DNA of 64,000 nt from Dechloromonas hankyongensis (GTDB taxonomy: Bacteria > Pseudomonadota > Gammaproteobacteria > Burkholderiales > Rhodocyclaceae). Made by a program: the position numbers and the translations under genes. Under the pieces are notes generated by a model that searched no databases, had not been told where the DNA came from, and saw nothing but the letters and a program-made list of their open reading frames with translations. Where the stretch lies: contig NZ_JAKLTN010000002.1 in NCBI RefSeq assembly GCF_022012295.1, positions 620,001-684,000 of the forward strand, given 5' to 3'. Positions 27,140 through 37,147 of this stretch are shown one piece after another (position 1 is the first letter of the stretch; the number at the start of each line of letters is the position of its first letter).

Positions 27140-28038
27140 AAACCCATTTCTTTCAACTTGCTCTTGGCAAACTCGATGAAGGTCGCGCTCAAGCGCGACT
27201 GGAAGCGGTCTTGCGGGAAGACCAGATAGAGGCTGCGCGTCAGCGGCGGCTTGAGCGGGATGGAAACCAGCTCACCGAGTTGCAACTCCTTCTCGACCAC
27301 GGCCCGCGACACGATGGCGAAGCCCAGGCCGGTAGACACCACGCCTTTCAGCGCTTCGGGACTGCCCAGCTCCATTTGCATCTTGAGGCTGTCCGGCGCG
27401 ACGTTGTGGCTACGAAAATAGGCATCGGTGATCTCGCGGGTTCCCGAACCCGGTTCGCGCGAAATGAATTCGAATTCGGAAAGGGCCTTGGGCGTTACCG
27501 ATTTCATCTCGGCCAACGGGTAATCCGGCGCGCAGATGACCCGCAGTTCGTCTTCGCAGCAGATCTGGCTGGTCAGCCCACCGAGTTTGGCGGGGGCTTC
27601 GATCAAACCGATATCGATGGTGTGCTCGGCGACCCGGGTTTCGATGCTTTCCGAATTGGCGACGATCAGCCGGGCCCGGACCTGCGGGTAAAGCGCGTTG
27701 AATTCGCCCAGCACCTTCGGCAGCATGAACTCGGCGATGGTGGTACTGGCCCCGACCAGCAGCGGGCCACGCATTTCACCGGTCATTTCGGAAAGCCGGA
27801 TATCCATCTCGTCGGTCAGCGCGAGGACTCTTTCGGCGTAGGACAACACCAGCTCGCCAGCCGGGGTCAGCGAAATGCTGCCGTGCCGGCGCTCGAACAG
27901 GCGCGTGCTGTACTGTTCCTCCAGCTGTTTGATCTGGAAGGTGACGGCCGGCTGGGTCATGAACAAGGCGTCGGCGGCCCGCGTAAAACTCAGGTGTTTG
28001 GCTACGGCATGAAACACCTGCAAACGCCGATCAGCCAT
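27136..28038 (-). CDS. LysR-family transcriptional regulator
   Basis: 300 residues. N-terminal winged helix-turn-helix (LSFTRAADALFMTQPAVTFQI, residues 16-36 region) and a periplasmic-binding-like effector domain (GASTTIAEFMLP, FISREPGSGTRE). Resembles CbbR/CysB-type activators in the effector region, but the target cannot be named. It stands divergent from lplT across about 260 bases and is the first gene of the alr-radA transcript, so alr, radA or lplT are candidate targets. Confidence 0.9.
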   Translation of the reverse strand: MADRRLQVFHAVAKHLSFTRAADALFMTQPAVTFQIKQLEEQYSTRLFERRHGSISLTPAGELVLSYAERVLALTDEMDIRLSEMTGEMRGPLLVGASTTIAEFMLPKVLGEFNALYPQVRARLIVANSESIETRVAEHTIDIGLIEAPAKLGGLTSQICCEDELRVICAPDYPLAEMKSVTPKALSEFEFISREPGSGTREITDAYFRSHNVAPDSLKMQMELGSPEALKGVVSTGLGFAIVSRAVVEKELQLGELVSIPLKPPLTRSLYLVFPQDRFQSRLSATFIEFAKSKLKEMGL

Positions 28039-28300
28039 GATGATTCTCCCGTATGGTGTGCGGACGATATTTCATCACATTCCAACGTCTTTCCGGGCGC
28101 CCGGAGCCCACCTCTGATGAAAAAAATGCCCACAGCAGAGCGGCTTTGCGAGTCATCACGGCGTAACCGAGTCGACACACACTCGTCGTTTTCGACGGGG
28201 CTGCCGAGGCATGCACAAGACCACAAACCGCGCAAGCCTTGCGCCGAATCCTGAGCGTGGTATAAACCTCGCCCAAAGTTATATAAGAGACAGATATTTC

Positions 28301-29566
28301 GTGCCGTTAGGCTTCTACATCATCATGGCTGCGCAGTTTTTTTCCGCGCTCGCCGACAACGCCCTGCTCATCGCTGCCATCGCGGCCCTGCGCGAGATGC
28401 ACGCACCGGCCGAATACGAACCGCTGCTCAAAACCTTCTTCACCGTTTCCTACGTCGTCCTCGCCGCCTTCGTCGGCGCCTTTGCCGACTCGATGCCCAA
28501 GGGCCGGGTCATGCTGATCAGCAACACGATCAAGATCATCGGCTGCGCCATGATGTTCGTCGGCTCGCACCCGCTGGCCGCCTATGCCGTCGTCGGCCTC
28601 GGCGCCGCCTGCTACTCGCCGGCCAAGTACGGCATCCTGACCGAATACCTGCCGCATCGCCTGCTCGTCGTCGCCAATGGCTGGATCGAAGGCCTGACCG
28701 TCGGCGCCATCATCCTCGGCGTCCTGATCGGCGGCATGCTGATACGTCCGGACATTGCCGAACACCTGCTGTCATTCGATTTTCCGCTGTTCGATACCGG
28801 CATCGACACCGTCGGCGAAATGGCCTTGTCGGTGGTGGCCCTGCTCTACATCGTGGCCGCCCTGTTCAATATGTACGTTCCCGACACCGGCGTCGACCAC
28901 AAGCAGCTGAAGAAGAACCCGTGGTACCTGATCCACGAATTCAACCACTGCCTGGCCCTGCTCTGGCGCGACAAGCTCGGCCAGATTTCGCTGGCCGTCA
29001 CCACGCTGTTCTGGGGCGCCGGGGCGACCCTGCAGTTCATCGTGATCAAGTGGGCCGAGGTGGCACTCGATCTCGGTCTGTCCAAGGCGTCGATGCTGCA
29101 GGGGGTCGTTGCCGTCGGTGTTGCCGTCGGCGCCATCGTCGCTGCCAAATTCATCACCCTGCGCAAGTCGGTCCGCGTCATTCCGCTCGGCATCGCCATG
29201 GGCCTGATCGTCCTGATTATGAATTTCGTGAGCAGCCTGTGGCTGGCCGTGCCCCTGCTGATCATCATCGGCGGCCTGTCCGGATTCTTCGTGGTGCCGA
29301 TGAACGCCCTGCTCCAGCACCGCGGCCACATCCTGATGGGCGCCGGGCACTCCATCGCCGTGCAGAATTTCAACGAGAACATCTCCATCCTGATCATGAC
29401 CGGTTTGTACTACCTGATGATCAAGATGGATCTGTCCATCTACTGGGTGGTCACCCTGTTCGGGCTCTTCGTCAGCGGCCTGATGTACATGATCCGCCTG
29501 CGCCATTTCGCCAACCAGGCGATCCAGGACGACGTCCAGCATCTGGATGATTCGGCCCACCACTAA
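28301..29566 (+). CDS. lplT: Lysophospholipid transporter LplT
   Basis: About 421 residues, a major-facilitator membrane protein with 11-12 helices. The opening FYIIMAAQFFSALADNALL is characteristic of LplT, which flips lysophospholipids into the cytoplasm for reacylation. The start is uncertain: GTG at 28301 gives the usual N-terminus; ATG at 28211 adds 30 polar residues not typical of the family. The usual partner acyltransferase Aas is not adjacent. Divergent from the LysR gene. Confidence 0.88.
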   Translation: MPLGFYIIMAAQFFSALADNALLIAAIAALREMHAPAEYEPLLKTFFTVSYVVLAAFVGAFADSMPKGRVMLISNTIKIIGCAMMFVGSHPLAAYAVVGLGAACYSPAKYGILTEYLPHRLLVVANGWIEGLTVGAIILGVLIGGMLIRPDIAEHLLSFDFPLFDTGIDTVGEMALSVVALLYIVAALFNMYVPDTGVDHKQLKKNPWYLIHEFNHCLALLWRDKLGQISLAVTTLFWGAGATLQFIVIKWAEVALDLGLSKASMLQGVVAVGVAVGAIVAAKFITLRKSVRVIPLGIAMGLIVLIMNFVSSLWLAVPLLIIIGGLSGFFVVPMNALLQHRGHILMGAGHSIAVQNFNENISILIMTGLYYLMIKMDLSIYWVVTLFGLFVSGLMYMIRLRHFANQAIQDDVQHLDDSAHH

Positions 29567-29615
29567 GCCGGTTCGACCGTAAAGGCAGGCGCCACCTGCC
29601 TCGCCAGCAACAGAC

Positions 29616-30407
29616 TTAGAACGGCAACTCGGGGGCCGTCTGGTCGCGCAAGGTGCGCCGGGCGAACAGCAGATCCTCCCAGGCTTTGGCCTTGTCCGGC
29701 AAATTGCGCAGCAGGTAGGCCGGGTGATAGGTCACCACCACCGGGATTCCGGCATATTCGAAACGCTGGCCGCGCAAGCTGGCCAGCGACTTGTCGTCGT
29801 GCAGCACCGCGTGCACCGCGGCCTTGCCCAGCAAGACAATGATCTTCGGCTTGAGGAGCGCAATCTGACGCTCCAGGTAAGGCCAGCAGGCGGCCATTTC
29901 CGCCGCTTCCGGCGTGCGGTTGCCGGGCGGCCGGCATTTGACGGCATTGGCAATATAGACCCGGTTGCCGCGCGCGATATCGAGCGCCGCCAGCATGCTA
30001 TCCAGCAACTTGCCGGCCTGGCCGACGAAAGGCTCGCCGCGAGCATCTTCCTCGGACCCCGGCCCTTCACCGATGAACAGGTAGTCGGGAGCGGTGTCGC
30101 CGACGCCGAGCACGGCCAGCTTGCGCTGCTCGCATAACGTGCACAGCCGACACTCCGCAACCCGCTTGGCGAGGGCTGGCCAGTCGAGACTGCCGACATC
30201 CGCAGCAGCCGACGGAGGAACTGGGCTTGCAACCCGCACTGGCGCCTCAACCGGCGTTTCGTTCATTACTGGAGCCGCGGCGGCAGCAGCCACTGGCTCC
30301 TCATGCCGCACTGCTGCTTCCGCAGCATTGGCAGGCGCGGGGTCGCGCAGCACCCAGATCGGCGAAATCCCCATCTCGACGAGCATCTGCTCACGGCTCA
30401 AGCTCAT
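29616..30407 (-). CDS. Uracil-DNA glycosylase, family 4
   Basis: 263 residues. Iron-sulfur UDG: GEGPGSEEDARGEPFVGQAG (motif 1, near residue 113), AVKCRPPGNR and YHPAYLLR (motif 2), plus the N-terminal CRLCTLC cysteines. The first 75 residues are a low-complexity Ala/Pro-rich extension. It excises uracil arising from cytosine deamination. Its start overlaps the stop of rimI, forming a tsaB-rimI-udg operon common in betaproteobacteria. Confidence 0.93.
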   Translation of the reverse strand: MSLSREQMLVEMGISPIWVLRDPAPANAAEAAVRHEEPVAAAAAAPVMNETPVEAPVRVASPVPPSAAADVGSLDWPALAKRVAECRLCTLCEQRKLAVLGVGDTAPDYLFIGEGPGSEEDARGEPFVGQAGKLLDSMLAALDIARGNRVYIANAVKCRPPGNRTPEAAEMAACWPYLERQIALLKPKIIVLLGKAAVHAVLHDDKSLASLRGQRFEYAGIPVVVTYHPAYLLRNLPDKAKAWEDLLFARRTLRDQTAPELPF

Positions 30408-30865
30408 GCCAGTTCCTTGTCAAAAATCAGCGCATCCTCGCGGCCGACCACGGCCGGATAATAGCCCTTGCGCAGGGCGATCTGGTGAAATCCGAAGTGG
30501 CGATAAAGCTCGACTGCCCGCTCGTTGGACGGCCGGACTTCGAGGAACAGTTTCCCGGCGCCGCCCAGACGGGCGCATTCCATGGCGTGGCGCAGCAGGC
30601 GGGCGCCGTAGCCCTGCCCCTGGTAGCGTTTGCAGACCCCGATATTGAGCAGATGGGCTTCGTCGAGCACCGACATGACGACCGAAAAGCCGATCAAATC
30701 GCCGCCCAGGCGCAAAACCCAGACGCTGTAGCCGCTCTCCAGCGAGTCGGCAAAATTGCCGCGCGACCACGGAAAGACCTGCAAGCTAGCTTCCAGCGCA
30801 GCCACCGCATCGAGATCGCGCTCGTTCATCGGAAAGAATTCGGCCGGGATGGCCAGGGCGTTCAC
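30404..30865 (-). CDS. rimI: Ribosomal-protein-alanine acetyltransferase RimI
   Basis: 153 residues, GNAT fold. The acetyl-CoA loop is seen at RYQGQGYGARLL near residue 80, and RPSNERAVELYRHFGF near 115 is typical of RimI, which acetylates the N-terminus of ribosomal protein S18. Overlaps tsaB upstream and the family 4 UDG gene downstream by four bases each. Confidence 0.93.
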   Translation of the reverse strand: MNALAIPAEFFPMNERDLDAVAALEASLQVFPWSRGNFADSLESGYSVWVLRLGGDLIGFSVVMSVLDEAHLLNIGVCKRYQGQGYGARLLRHAMECARLGGAGKLFLEVRPSNERAVELYRHFGFHQIALRKGYYPAVVGREDALIFDKELA

Positions 30866-31551
30866 GCGCGCCCACCTTCGCTCAAACGTTCGGCCACTGT
30901 TTTGGCCACCTTGTCGCGCACGTACAGTGGCGCAGCCAGCGCGGCATCGATGCCTTCGCCGCGCCCGGCCTTGCCGGCGGCGATGGCGGCCACGGTTGCT
31001 GCCATCGGCAGAATGGCCGCTTCGCCGGACAGGCCGGCGGCCACGATGCGTTCCTGCAGCATCGGGTAGGCCGACAAGCCATTGCCGCAGGCCTGCCAGC
31101 CATTATCGGTCGGCAAGACGACGTCGGCGGGCGGCGAAACGCGAATCTCGCCGCGCAGCACATAGCCTGTGCCTTCCTTTTCGTAGCGTCCGGAATAGAC
31201 CTCGCCCATGCGGGCATCGAGCAAAGCCAGCACGCGATCCGCCCCCTGTTGCGTCGCCATGGTTTCCAGGCTGGTCACCGGGATCAACGGCACATCCGCC
31301 GCCACGGCCAGCGCTTGGGCAGCACCGCAGGCGACCCGCAAACCGGTGAAGGCGCCTGGGCCGACACCGAAGGCAATGGCGTCGAGGTCGGCGATTTTCA
31401 CCCCGCTCTCGGCCAGCAGTTCGCGAACCAGGGGCAGCAGGGTCCCGGAATGGGGGCGTTTTTCCGGACAGACGCGTTCGACCACGCTTCCGTCACGCCA
31501 TAGTGCGCAGGAGCCGAGTTCGGTGGATGTTTCGAGGGCAAGAATCAGCAT
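30862..31551 (-). CDS. tsaB: tRNA threonylcarbamoyladenosine protein TsaB
   Basis: 229 residues, an ASKHA-fold protein. Seen: LALETSTELGSCAL at the start, GVGPGAFTGLRVACGAAQALA near residue 66, and ARMGEVYSG near 112, all typical. TsaB pairs with TsaD and TsaE to make t6A in tRNAs reading ANN codons. It is first in the tsaB-rimI-udg operon, with four-base overlaps. Confidence 0.94.
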   Translation of the reverse strand: MLILALETSTELGSCALWRDGSVVERVCPEKRPHSGTLLPLVRELLAESGVKIADLDAIAFGVGPGAFTGLRVACGAAQALAVAADVPLIPVTSLETMATQQGADRVLALLDARMGEVYSGRYEKEGTGYVLRGEIRVSPPADVVLPTDNGWQACGNGLSAYPMLQERIVAAGLSGEAAILPMAATVAAIAAGKAGRGEGIDAALAAPLYVRDKVAKTVAERLSEGGRA

Positions 31552-31589
31552 AGGCCGGCATTTTACCGGAGCCTCGCCCGGCTAGCGCT

Positions 31590-31889
31590 TCAATCTCGCC
31601 GCCAGCCACGCCCTCCGCCTCCGCCCCGGAATTCGTGATGGTCCTGCAGACCGCGCTGTTCGCGCATGTCGTCGCGCAATCGGCGCCTATCCTCCGGCGG
31701 GATGTCGCGCCAGCGCGGCGCCTCGTCGCGGCGGATTTCGCGCTCCTGCTGCCAATGCTCGCGCATCTGCTGGCGCATCTCGCGCCGCTGGTCGGGCGGA
31801 AGATCGCGCCAATAAGCTTGCGCCCAGACGCCACCCGCCGAGCCGAAGAGGCTCAGGAGTAACAGCGAACAGGCGGCAATACGTTTCAT
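31590..31889 (-). CDS. Small secreted Arg-rich hypothetical protein
   Basis: 99 residues with a clear signal peptide (MKRIAACSLLLLSLFGSAGG, cleavage likely after WAQA). The mature part is full of Arg and Trp with two similar units (YWRDLPPDQRREMRQQ and RWRDIPPEDRRRLRDD), then a Gly-rich end. This resembles DUF3106-type or periplasmic CpxP-like helices, but no named function can be given. Divergent from the ompR-like gene 157 bases away. Confidence 0.65.
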   Translation of the reverse strand: MKRIAACSLLLLSLFGSAGGVWAQAYWRDLPPDQRREMRQQMREHWQQEREIRRDEAPRWRDIPPEDRRRLRDDMREQRGLQDHHEFRGGGGGRGWRRD

Positions 31890-32046
31890 GGCGGAGAAAA
31901 AGCGGTGTTACGGACAGCATCATTGTCCGTCGGGCAGGCAATGCCAAGGGATTCGAAATGTAAGAATATGTTTCCCGGCCGGCCCGTGCAAAAGCTTGTT
32001 ACCATTTGCCGCGTTCCAGTCATCATCTGCCCTTATCCTTGCCAGC

Positions 32047-32772
32047 ATGAGCGAACAACACCACCACATTCTTGTCGTCGATGACGACGCCCGTTTGCGT
32101 GACCTGCTGACCCGCTATCTCGGCGAGCAGGGTTTCGAGGTCAAGGCAGCGGCTGACGGCCAGCAGATGGACAAGCTGCGCGCCCGCGAACATTACCACC
32201 TGATCGTCCTCGACCTGATGATGCCGGGCGAGGACGGCCTGTCGATCTGCCGCCGCCTGCGCGGCCAGGGCGACCAGACCCCGATCATCATGCTGACCGC
32301 CAAGGGCGATGAGGTCGATCGCATCGTCGGCCTCGAAATGGGCGCCGACGACTACCTGCCCAAGCCCTTCAACCCGCGCGAACTGCTCGCCCGCATCCAC
32401 GCCGTGCTGCGCCGCCAGGGCAGCAAGCCGCCCGGTGCGCCGGAGGGCGAGGACGAAACCATCCGCTTCAGCAATATCGAAGTCGATCTCGCCGCCCGCA
32501 CCCTGAAGCGCGGCGACGAACTGCAGCCGCTGACCACCGGCGAATTCGCCGTGCTCAAGGTCCTGCTCCAGCACCCGCGCCAGCCGCTGTCGCGCGACAA
32601 GCTGATGACCCTGGCCCGCGGCCGCGAGCAGGGGCCGTTCGACCGTGCCATCGACGTCCAGGTTTCCCGCCTGCGCAAGCTGATCGAAACCGATCCGGCG
32701 CAGCCGCGCTACTTGCAGACGGTATGGGGCTTCGGCTATGTCTTTGTGCCGGACGGCGCAGCCCGGGACTGA
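32047..32772 (+). CDS. ompR: OmpR-family response regulator
   Basis: 241 residues. Receiver domain with acidic pocket VDDD near residue 11, phospho-acceptor in VLDLMMPG near 59 and the Lys in PKPF near 109; C-terminal winged helix of the OmpR type. Length and the immediately following kinase match the OmpR/EnvZ osmotic-response pair, the likely identity. The start at 32047 is the ATG before the conserved opening; an extension to 31888 is not supported. The kinase starts four bases after its stop. Confidence 0.88.
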   Translation: MSEQHHHILVVDDDARLRDLLTRYLGEQGFEVKAAADGQQMDKLRAREHYHLIVLDLMMPGEDGLSICRRLRGQGDQTPIIMLTAKGDEVDRIVGLEMGADDYLPKPFNPRELLARIHAVLRRQGSKPPGAPEGEDETIRFSNIEVDLAARTLKRGDELQPLTTGEFAVLKVLLQHPRQPLSRDKLMTLARGREQGPFDRAIDVQVSRLRKLIETDPAQPRYLQTVWGFGYVFVPDGAARD

Positions 32773-32776
32773 ACCG

Positions 32777-34078
32777 ATGCCGCGTACGCTGCTGGCGCGT
32801 ACCTTTCTGCTGCTCGCCGTGCTGGTCCTGCTCACCACGGCGGCTTGGCTCAGCCTGTTCCGCTACATGGATGCGGAGCCGCGCGCCCGCGAAACGGCCC
32901 AACTGGCGGCTTCGGCCGTCAACCTGATCCGCGCCTCGCTGTTCGCCGCCGCGCCGGAACGACGCTTCGGCCTGTTCGCCGAGTTTTCCAGCCGGGAAGG
33001 CATCCGGCTGCTGCCGGCCGAGCCGGAAGACGTCATCGAAGCCATGCCCGACTCGCGCTTCTTCACCCTGCTTCAGCGCGAACTCCATCAGCGGCTGGGC
33101 GAACATACGCGCATCGCGGCCAGCGTCGATAACGTTCCGGGTTTCTGGGTCAGCTTCCGCCTGGACGAGGGCGACGACGAGGAATACTGGCTGGTGCTGC
33201 CCCGGGAACGGGCGAAGCGCAGCTTCGCCGGCCATTGGCTGGTCTGGGGACTGCTCGCCGTTGCCCTTGCCCTCGCCGTCGCCTGGTATATCGCCTCGCG
33301 CATCAGCCGGCCCCTCAAGGCCATGGCGCAATCGGCCGAAACGGTCGGCCGCGGCCAGATTCCGGCACCGCTGCCCGAGGATGGCGCCGACGAACTGAGC
33401 CGCCTGGCCTCGGCCTTCAACACCATGGCCGCCGACCTGCAGCGCAACGAGAAGGAGCGCTCGGAGGTGCTGGCCGGCATTTCGCACGATCTGCGCACCC
33501 CGCTGACTCGCCTGCGCCTTGAGGCCGAACTCAGTGTCGCCGATGAAAACGCCCGCCAAGCGGTCGTTTCCGACATCGAACAGATGGAAAGCGTGATATC
33601 GCAATTCATGGACTACGCCCGGGCTGAATCGGGCGAAGCGCCGGTACCGACCGATCTGCCAGCCCTGCTCGCCGGCGTCGCCGCTCGCCAGGCCAGCGTC
33701 GGCCGGCAGATCGCCACCGAACTGGCCCCGCTCGACGAACTGCTGCTGCGCCCCAAGGCCATGGCTCGGGCGGTCACCAATCTGGTCGACAATGCCGCCA
33801 AGTATGCCGGCGGCGAAATCAGCCTGAAACTGTCCGCCGACGCAAACGAAATCAGGATCGAGGTCAGCGACCATGGCCCCGGCATTCCGGACAGCGAAGT
33901 CGATCGCCTGAAGCGCCCGTTCACCCGCCTCGAGGCGGCCCGCACCAATGCCACCGGCACCGGCCTGGGGCTGGCTATCGTCGAGCGCATCGCCCGGCTG
34001 CACAATGGCCATCTCGATCTCCTGGCCAATCCGGGCGGTGGCTTGCTGGTTCGTCTGAGCCTGCCGATCAGGCGCTAA
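32777..34078 (+). CDS. envZ: EnvZ-like sensor histidine kinase
   Basis: 433 residues. Two membrane helices (about 7-27 and 153-175) bracket a periplasmic domain; then HAMP (about 176-230), H-box AGISHDLRTPLTR with the phosphorylated His near residue 237, N-box NLVDNAAKYA and G-boxes GPGIP and GTGLGLAI. It phosphorylates the response regulator encoded just upstream. Domain order and size match EnvZ. Confidence 0.88.
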   Translation: MPRTLLARTFLLLAVLVLLTTAAWLSLFRYMDAEPRARETAQLAASAVNLIRASLFAAAPERRFGLFAEFSSREGIRLLPAEPEDVIEAMPDSRFFTLLQRELHQRLGEHTRIAASVDNVPGFWVSFRLDEGDDEEYWLVLPRERAKRSFAGHWLVWGLLAVALALAVAWYIASRISRPLKAMAQSAETVGRGQIPAPLPEDGADELSRLASAFNTMAADLQRNEKERSEVLAGISHDLRTPLTRLRLEAELSVADENARQAVVSDIEQMESVISQFMDYARAESGEAPVPTDLPALLAGVAARQASVGRQIATELAPLDELLLRPKAMARAVTNLVDNAAKYAGGEISLKLSADANEIRIEVSDHGPGIPDSEVDRLKRPFTRLEAARTNATGTGLGLAIVERIARLHNGHLDLLANPGGGLLVRLSLPIRR

Positions 34079-34102
34079 GCACCCGGCAGGCCCTGTCCCC
34101 GG

Positions 34103-34690
34103 CTACCCCAGCGGGTACGCGCCAAGAACCCGATAGCGGTGCTCGGAAGAACTCGGCTCGGACTGGACCAGAACGAAGCGGTCGCAAGGCCACGCCAGGC
34201 GCTCCACCACCGGAAGTTGATCCAGCCCCGCCCGGGCCGTGCCGGCCGCCACCTTGCGCAGCAGCGTGACGTGGGGCGTGAATGACCGGCCGGGTGGATC
34301 GCCGGGAAAGCCCGCCCCCGCCAGCGCAGCCTGCAAGCGGCGATGTAGGTCGACCAATGCCTCCGGTGCATTGCTGCACCCCGCCCACAACAGTCGGTTA
34401 TGTTGCCAGTACCCGATCCGGTCGATGCTCATGGCGAAAGCCTCACCTGGGATTCGCCGAGCCCGCGCATCCAGTTCGGGCAGCCGGGTGACGGCCGTTT
34501 CCCCGAGGAAGGCCAGGGTCAGATGGATCGTGTCGGCCCGGGTCGGGCGCCCGCCCAAGCCTGTGGCGGCAACACGCGCCACCTCGGCCAGCTGGGCGGC
34601 CAGTTCAGGCGGCGGCCACAGGGCGAAAAACAGTCTGGCCGTCGCCGGCCGCTCGGAAGTAATGGTTGGCGTCTCAGCCGACACGTTCAA
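34103..34690 (-). CDS. thpR: RNA 2',3'-cyclic phosphodiesterase ThpR
   Basis: 195 residues with the two HxTx motifs of the 2H phosphoesterase fold: HLTL near residue 56 and HVTL near 138. ThpR (LigT) opens 2',3'-cyclic phosphates on RNA. The start overlaps the end of ispF by 17 bases; the conserved part begins at [12 protein letters not shown], so a start slightly further in is possible. Likely cotranscribed with ispD-ispF. Confidence 0.9.
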   Translation of the reverse strand: MNVSAETPTITSERPATARLFFALWPPPELAAQLAEVARVAATGLGGRPTRADTIHLTLAFLGETAVTRLPELDARARRIPGEAFAMSIDRIGYWQHNRLLWAGCSNAPEALVDLHRRLQAALAGAGFPGDPPGRSFTPHVTLLRKVAAGTARAGLDQLPVVERLAWPCDRFVLVQSEPSSSEHRYRVLGAYPLG

Positions 34691-35156
34691 CCAGAACCAC
34701 GGCCTGCGCCTCGATCGCCTCTTCGCGCCCGAGGTAGCCCAGCCGTTCGTTGGTCTTGCCCTTGATATTCACCGCGTCGACGGCAATGCCGAGATCGGCC
34801 GCCACGTTGGCGACCATGGCGGCGGCGTGCGGGGCGAGCTTGGGCTGCTGGGCGATGAGGGTCGCGTCGACATTGACCGGCCGCCAGCCCCTGTCGGCCA
34901 GCAGAGCGACCGCACCGCGCAGCAGCACACGGCTATCGGCGCCCTTGTAGCGCGGATCGGTATCGGGGAAATGGCGGCCGATATCGCCCAGCGCCACGGC
35001 GCCGAGCAAGGCGTCGGTAATCGCATGGAGCAGCGCATCGGCGTCGGAATGACCGAGCAAACCGGTGACGTGCGGAATATCGACCCCGCCGAGGATCAGC
35101 TTGCGGCCCTCGACCAGTTTATGGACGTCGTAGCCCTGTCCGATGCGGAAATTCAT
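34674..35156 (-). CDS. ispF: 2-C-methyl-D-erythritol 2,4-cyclodiphosphate synthase IspF
   Basis: 160 residues. Catalyses ring closure to MEcPP in the MEP isoprenoid pathway. Seen: the metal-binding GYDVHKL at the start, [20 protein letters not shown] near 35, and KGKTNERLG near 130. Overlaps ispD by four bases (ATGA). Standard length. Confidence 0.97.
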   Translation of the reverse strand: MNFRIGQGYDVHKLVEGRKLILGGVDIPHVTGLLGHSDADALLHAITDALLGAVALGDIGRHFPDTDPRYKGADSRVLLRGAVALLADRGWRPVNVDATLIAQQPKLAPHAAAMVANVAADLGIAVDAVNIKGKTNERLGYLGREEAIEAQAVVLVERVG

Positions 35157-35839
35157 TTGCGTGCCCTCAGTATCATCGCCGCCAGGGCGAGGTCGGCCGG
35201 GAAGGTTACTTTCAGATTGGTCGCATCGCTGCGCACCAGCTTCGGCCGCAAGCCGGCCGCCTCGACGGCACCGGCTTCGTCGGTGACGTCCTTGCATTGT
35301 TCCAGCGCGTCGCAGAGCAGACCGTAGCGGAACATCTGCGGCGTTTGCGCCTGCCACAAGCCGTCGCGCGGCTCGGTAGCCGCCACGCGCTGTTCGGCGT
35401 CAGCCCGTTTGAGGGTATCGGCGACCGGCACGGCCAGGATGCCGCCGACCGGGTCGGTGGCCAGGTCGGCGAACAAGGCATCGAGCATGGCCGCCGAAAT
35501 GCAGGGTCGGGCCGCATCGTGTACCAGAATCCAGTCGTCCTCCGCGGCGACCATGGCCGCCGCCTGCAAACCGTTGGCCACGCTTGCCGCCCGCGTTGCA
35601 CCGCCGCAGCGTACCGTCTCCAGCTTGGAACCCAGTTCGCTCCAGTCGTAACGCGGCCACCACGGGTCGTCCGGCGCCAGCACGACCCACACTCGTTCGA
35701 TGTCCGGGCAGGCGACCAGGGCGGCCAGGGTATGAAAAATGAGCGGGCGGCCCTGGAGATCGAGATACTGCTTTGGCTTCTCGGCACCGAAGCGGGAACC
35801 GCTGCCGGCAGCGGGAACGATTGCGTAATGGCGTGGCAT
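35153..35839 (-). CDS. ispD: 2-C-methyl-D-erythritol 4-phosphate cytidylyltransferase IspD
   Basis: 228 residues. Nucleotidyltransferase of the MEP pathway with [18 protein letters not shown] at the start, VHDAARPC near 108 and QTPQMFRY near 155. It directly precedes ispF, a usual pairing. Divergent from the MgtC-like gene. Confidence 0.97.
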   Translation of the reverse strand: MPRHYAIVPAAGSGSRFGAEKPKQYLDLQGRPLIFHTLAALVACPDIERVWVVLAPDDPWWPRYDWSELGSKLETVRCGGATRAASVANGLQAAAMVAAEDDWILVHDAARPCISAAMLDALFADLATDPVGGILAVPVADTLKRADAEQRVAATEPRDGLWQAQTPQMFRYGLLCDALEQCKDVTDEAGAVEAAGLRPKLVRSDATNLKVTFPADLALAAMILRARK

Positions 35840-35880
35840 GGCTTAATTTTACTGAAGAACTCGCATAAAAGAGGAATGGC

Positions 35881-37137
35881 ATGAGCTTCGTCATCCCCGA
35901 ACTGGTCGAACCGGTCAAGGCTTTCGCCACGGCGCTCGGGATCGGCCTGCTGATCGGCATGGAACGCGAGCGCCGCCCGGATTCAGCCGCCGGCCTGCGT
36001 ACCTTCTCGCTGGTCGCCATGCTCGGCTGCCTGTTCGCGCTGCTCGACGAGCGTTCCGGCAGTGCCTGGCTGCTGCCGGTGGGTTTGCTGGTCATCGCTG
36101 GTGCGATGATCGCGTCGAATTTCTCGTCGCAGCAGGAAGAGCAGTATCGTGGCTTCACCTCGGAGGCTGCCGTCATCATCACCTACGGCCTCGGCGCGGC
36201 CGCTTGGCTGGGCTACGGGACGCTGGCTGTCATGGTGGCCATCACCACCACCATACTGCTCTACTTCAAGGCCGAGCTAAAGCAGTTCAGCCAGCGCACG
36301 ACGCCCAAGGACATCAACTCCATCCTGCAGTTCGCCGTGCTTTCCTTCGTCATCCTGCCCATCCTGCCCAGCGACGACTTCGGCCCCTACAGCGCCATCA
36401 ACCTGCGCCAGATCTGGTGGATGGTCGTCCTGATCTCCGGCCTGGCCCTGGCCGGCTATCTCGCCCTGCGCATCATCGGTGCCCGTCATGGCGCAGCAGT
36501 GCTCGGCATCTTCGGCGGTCTCGCCTCGTCCACGGCAACGACCATGATGTTTTCCCGTCATGCCAGGGAACATGGCGACCTCGTCCGCATGGCGTCCATC
36601 GTCATCCTGATCGCCAACGTGATGGTCATGATCCGCCTGTGGCTGGTCGCCGGCGTCGTGGCGCCGCATCTCGCCCGCCCGATCGCCACCGTCTTCGCTT
36701 GCGGCATCGTGCCCGGCGTCGCCATGGCCTTGTACAGCTGGAAGATACTGAGCGCTGCGGAAAACCTGCCGCTGCCGGAAGTGAAGAACCCGACCGAACT
36801 GAAAACCGCCGTTTCCTTCGGCCTGCTCTACGCCATCGTCCTCCTTGCTTCCGCCTGGCTGCAGGACGTCGCCGGCAACAGCGGCCTCTATATCGTGGCG
36901 CTGGTTTCCGGCCTGACCGATGCCGACGCCAGCGTGCTGTCTACCTTGCGCATGTTCAATCTGGACAAGGTGACGAGCGGCGAAGCGGTGTTCGCCATCA
37001 CGCTGGCGCTACTCGCCAACCTGGCCTTCAAGATCGGCCTGGTGGTCAGCATCGGCGGCGGCAAACTAGCCCGCCACGCCCTGCCCGGCCTGTTCGCCAT
37101 CGGTGGCGGCATGGCCGCCGGCTTACTGCTCGTCTGA
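35881..37137 (+). CDS. MgtC/SapB-family membrane protein with DUF4010
   Basis: 418 residues, about 12 predicted membrane segments. The N-terminal third resembles the MgtC/SapB domain (ALGIGLLIGMERER, LRTFSLVAMLG) and the rest the DUF4010 region (GGLASSTATTMMFSRHA, GLTDADASVLSTL). Related proteins have been linked to divalent cation homeostasis; the substrate is unknown. It precedes the MEMO gene by 10 bases and may be the first gene of the AmmeMemoRadiSam operon. Confidence 0.85.
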   Translation: MSFVIPELVEPVKAFATALGIGLLIGMERERRPDSAAGLRTFSLVAMLGCLFALLDERSGSAWLLPVGLLVIAGAMIASNFSSQQEEQYRGFTSEAAVIITYGLGAAAWLGYGTLAVMVAITTTILLYFKAELKQFSQRTTPKDINSILQFAVLSFVILPILPSDDFGPYSAINLRQIWWMVVLISGLALAGYLALRIIGARHGAAVLGIFGGLASSTATTMMFSRHAREHGDLVRMASIVILIANVMVMIRLWLVAGVVAPHLARPIATVFACGIVPGVAMALYSWKILSAAENLPLPEVKNPTELKTAVSFGLLYAIVLLASAWLQDVAGNSGLYIVALVSGLTDADASVLSTLRMFNLDKVTSGEAVFAITLALLANLAFKIGLVVSIGGGKLARHALPGLFAIGGGMAAGLLLV

Positions 37138-37147
37138 GGAGAGCATC

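Noticed and set aside
29583-29602. Terminator after lplT
   Set aside because: A 7-bp hairpin without a T-run; too weak to call.
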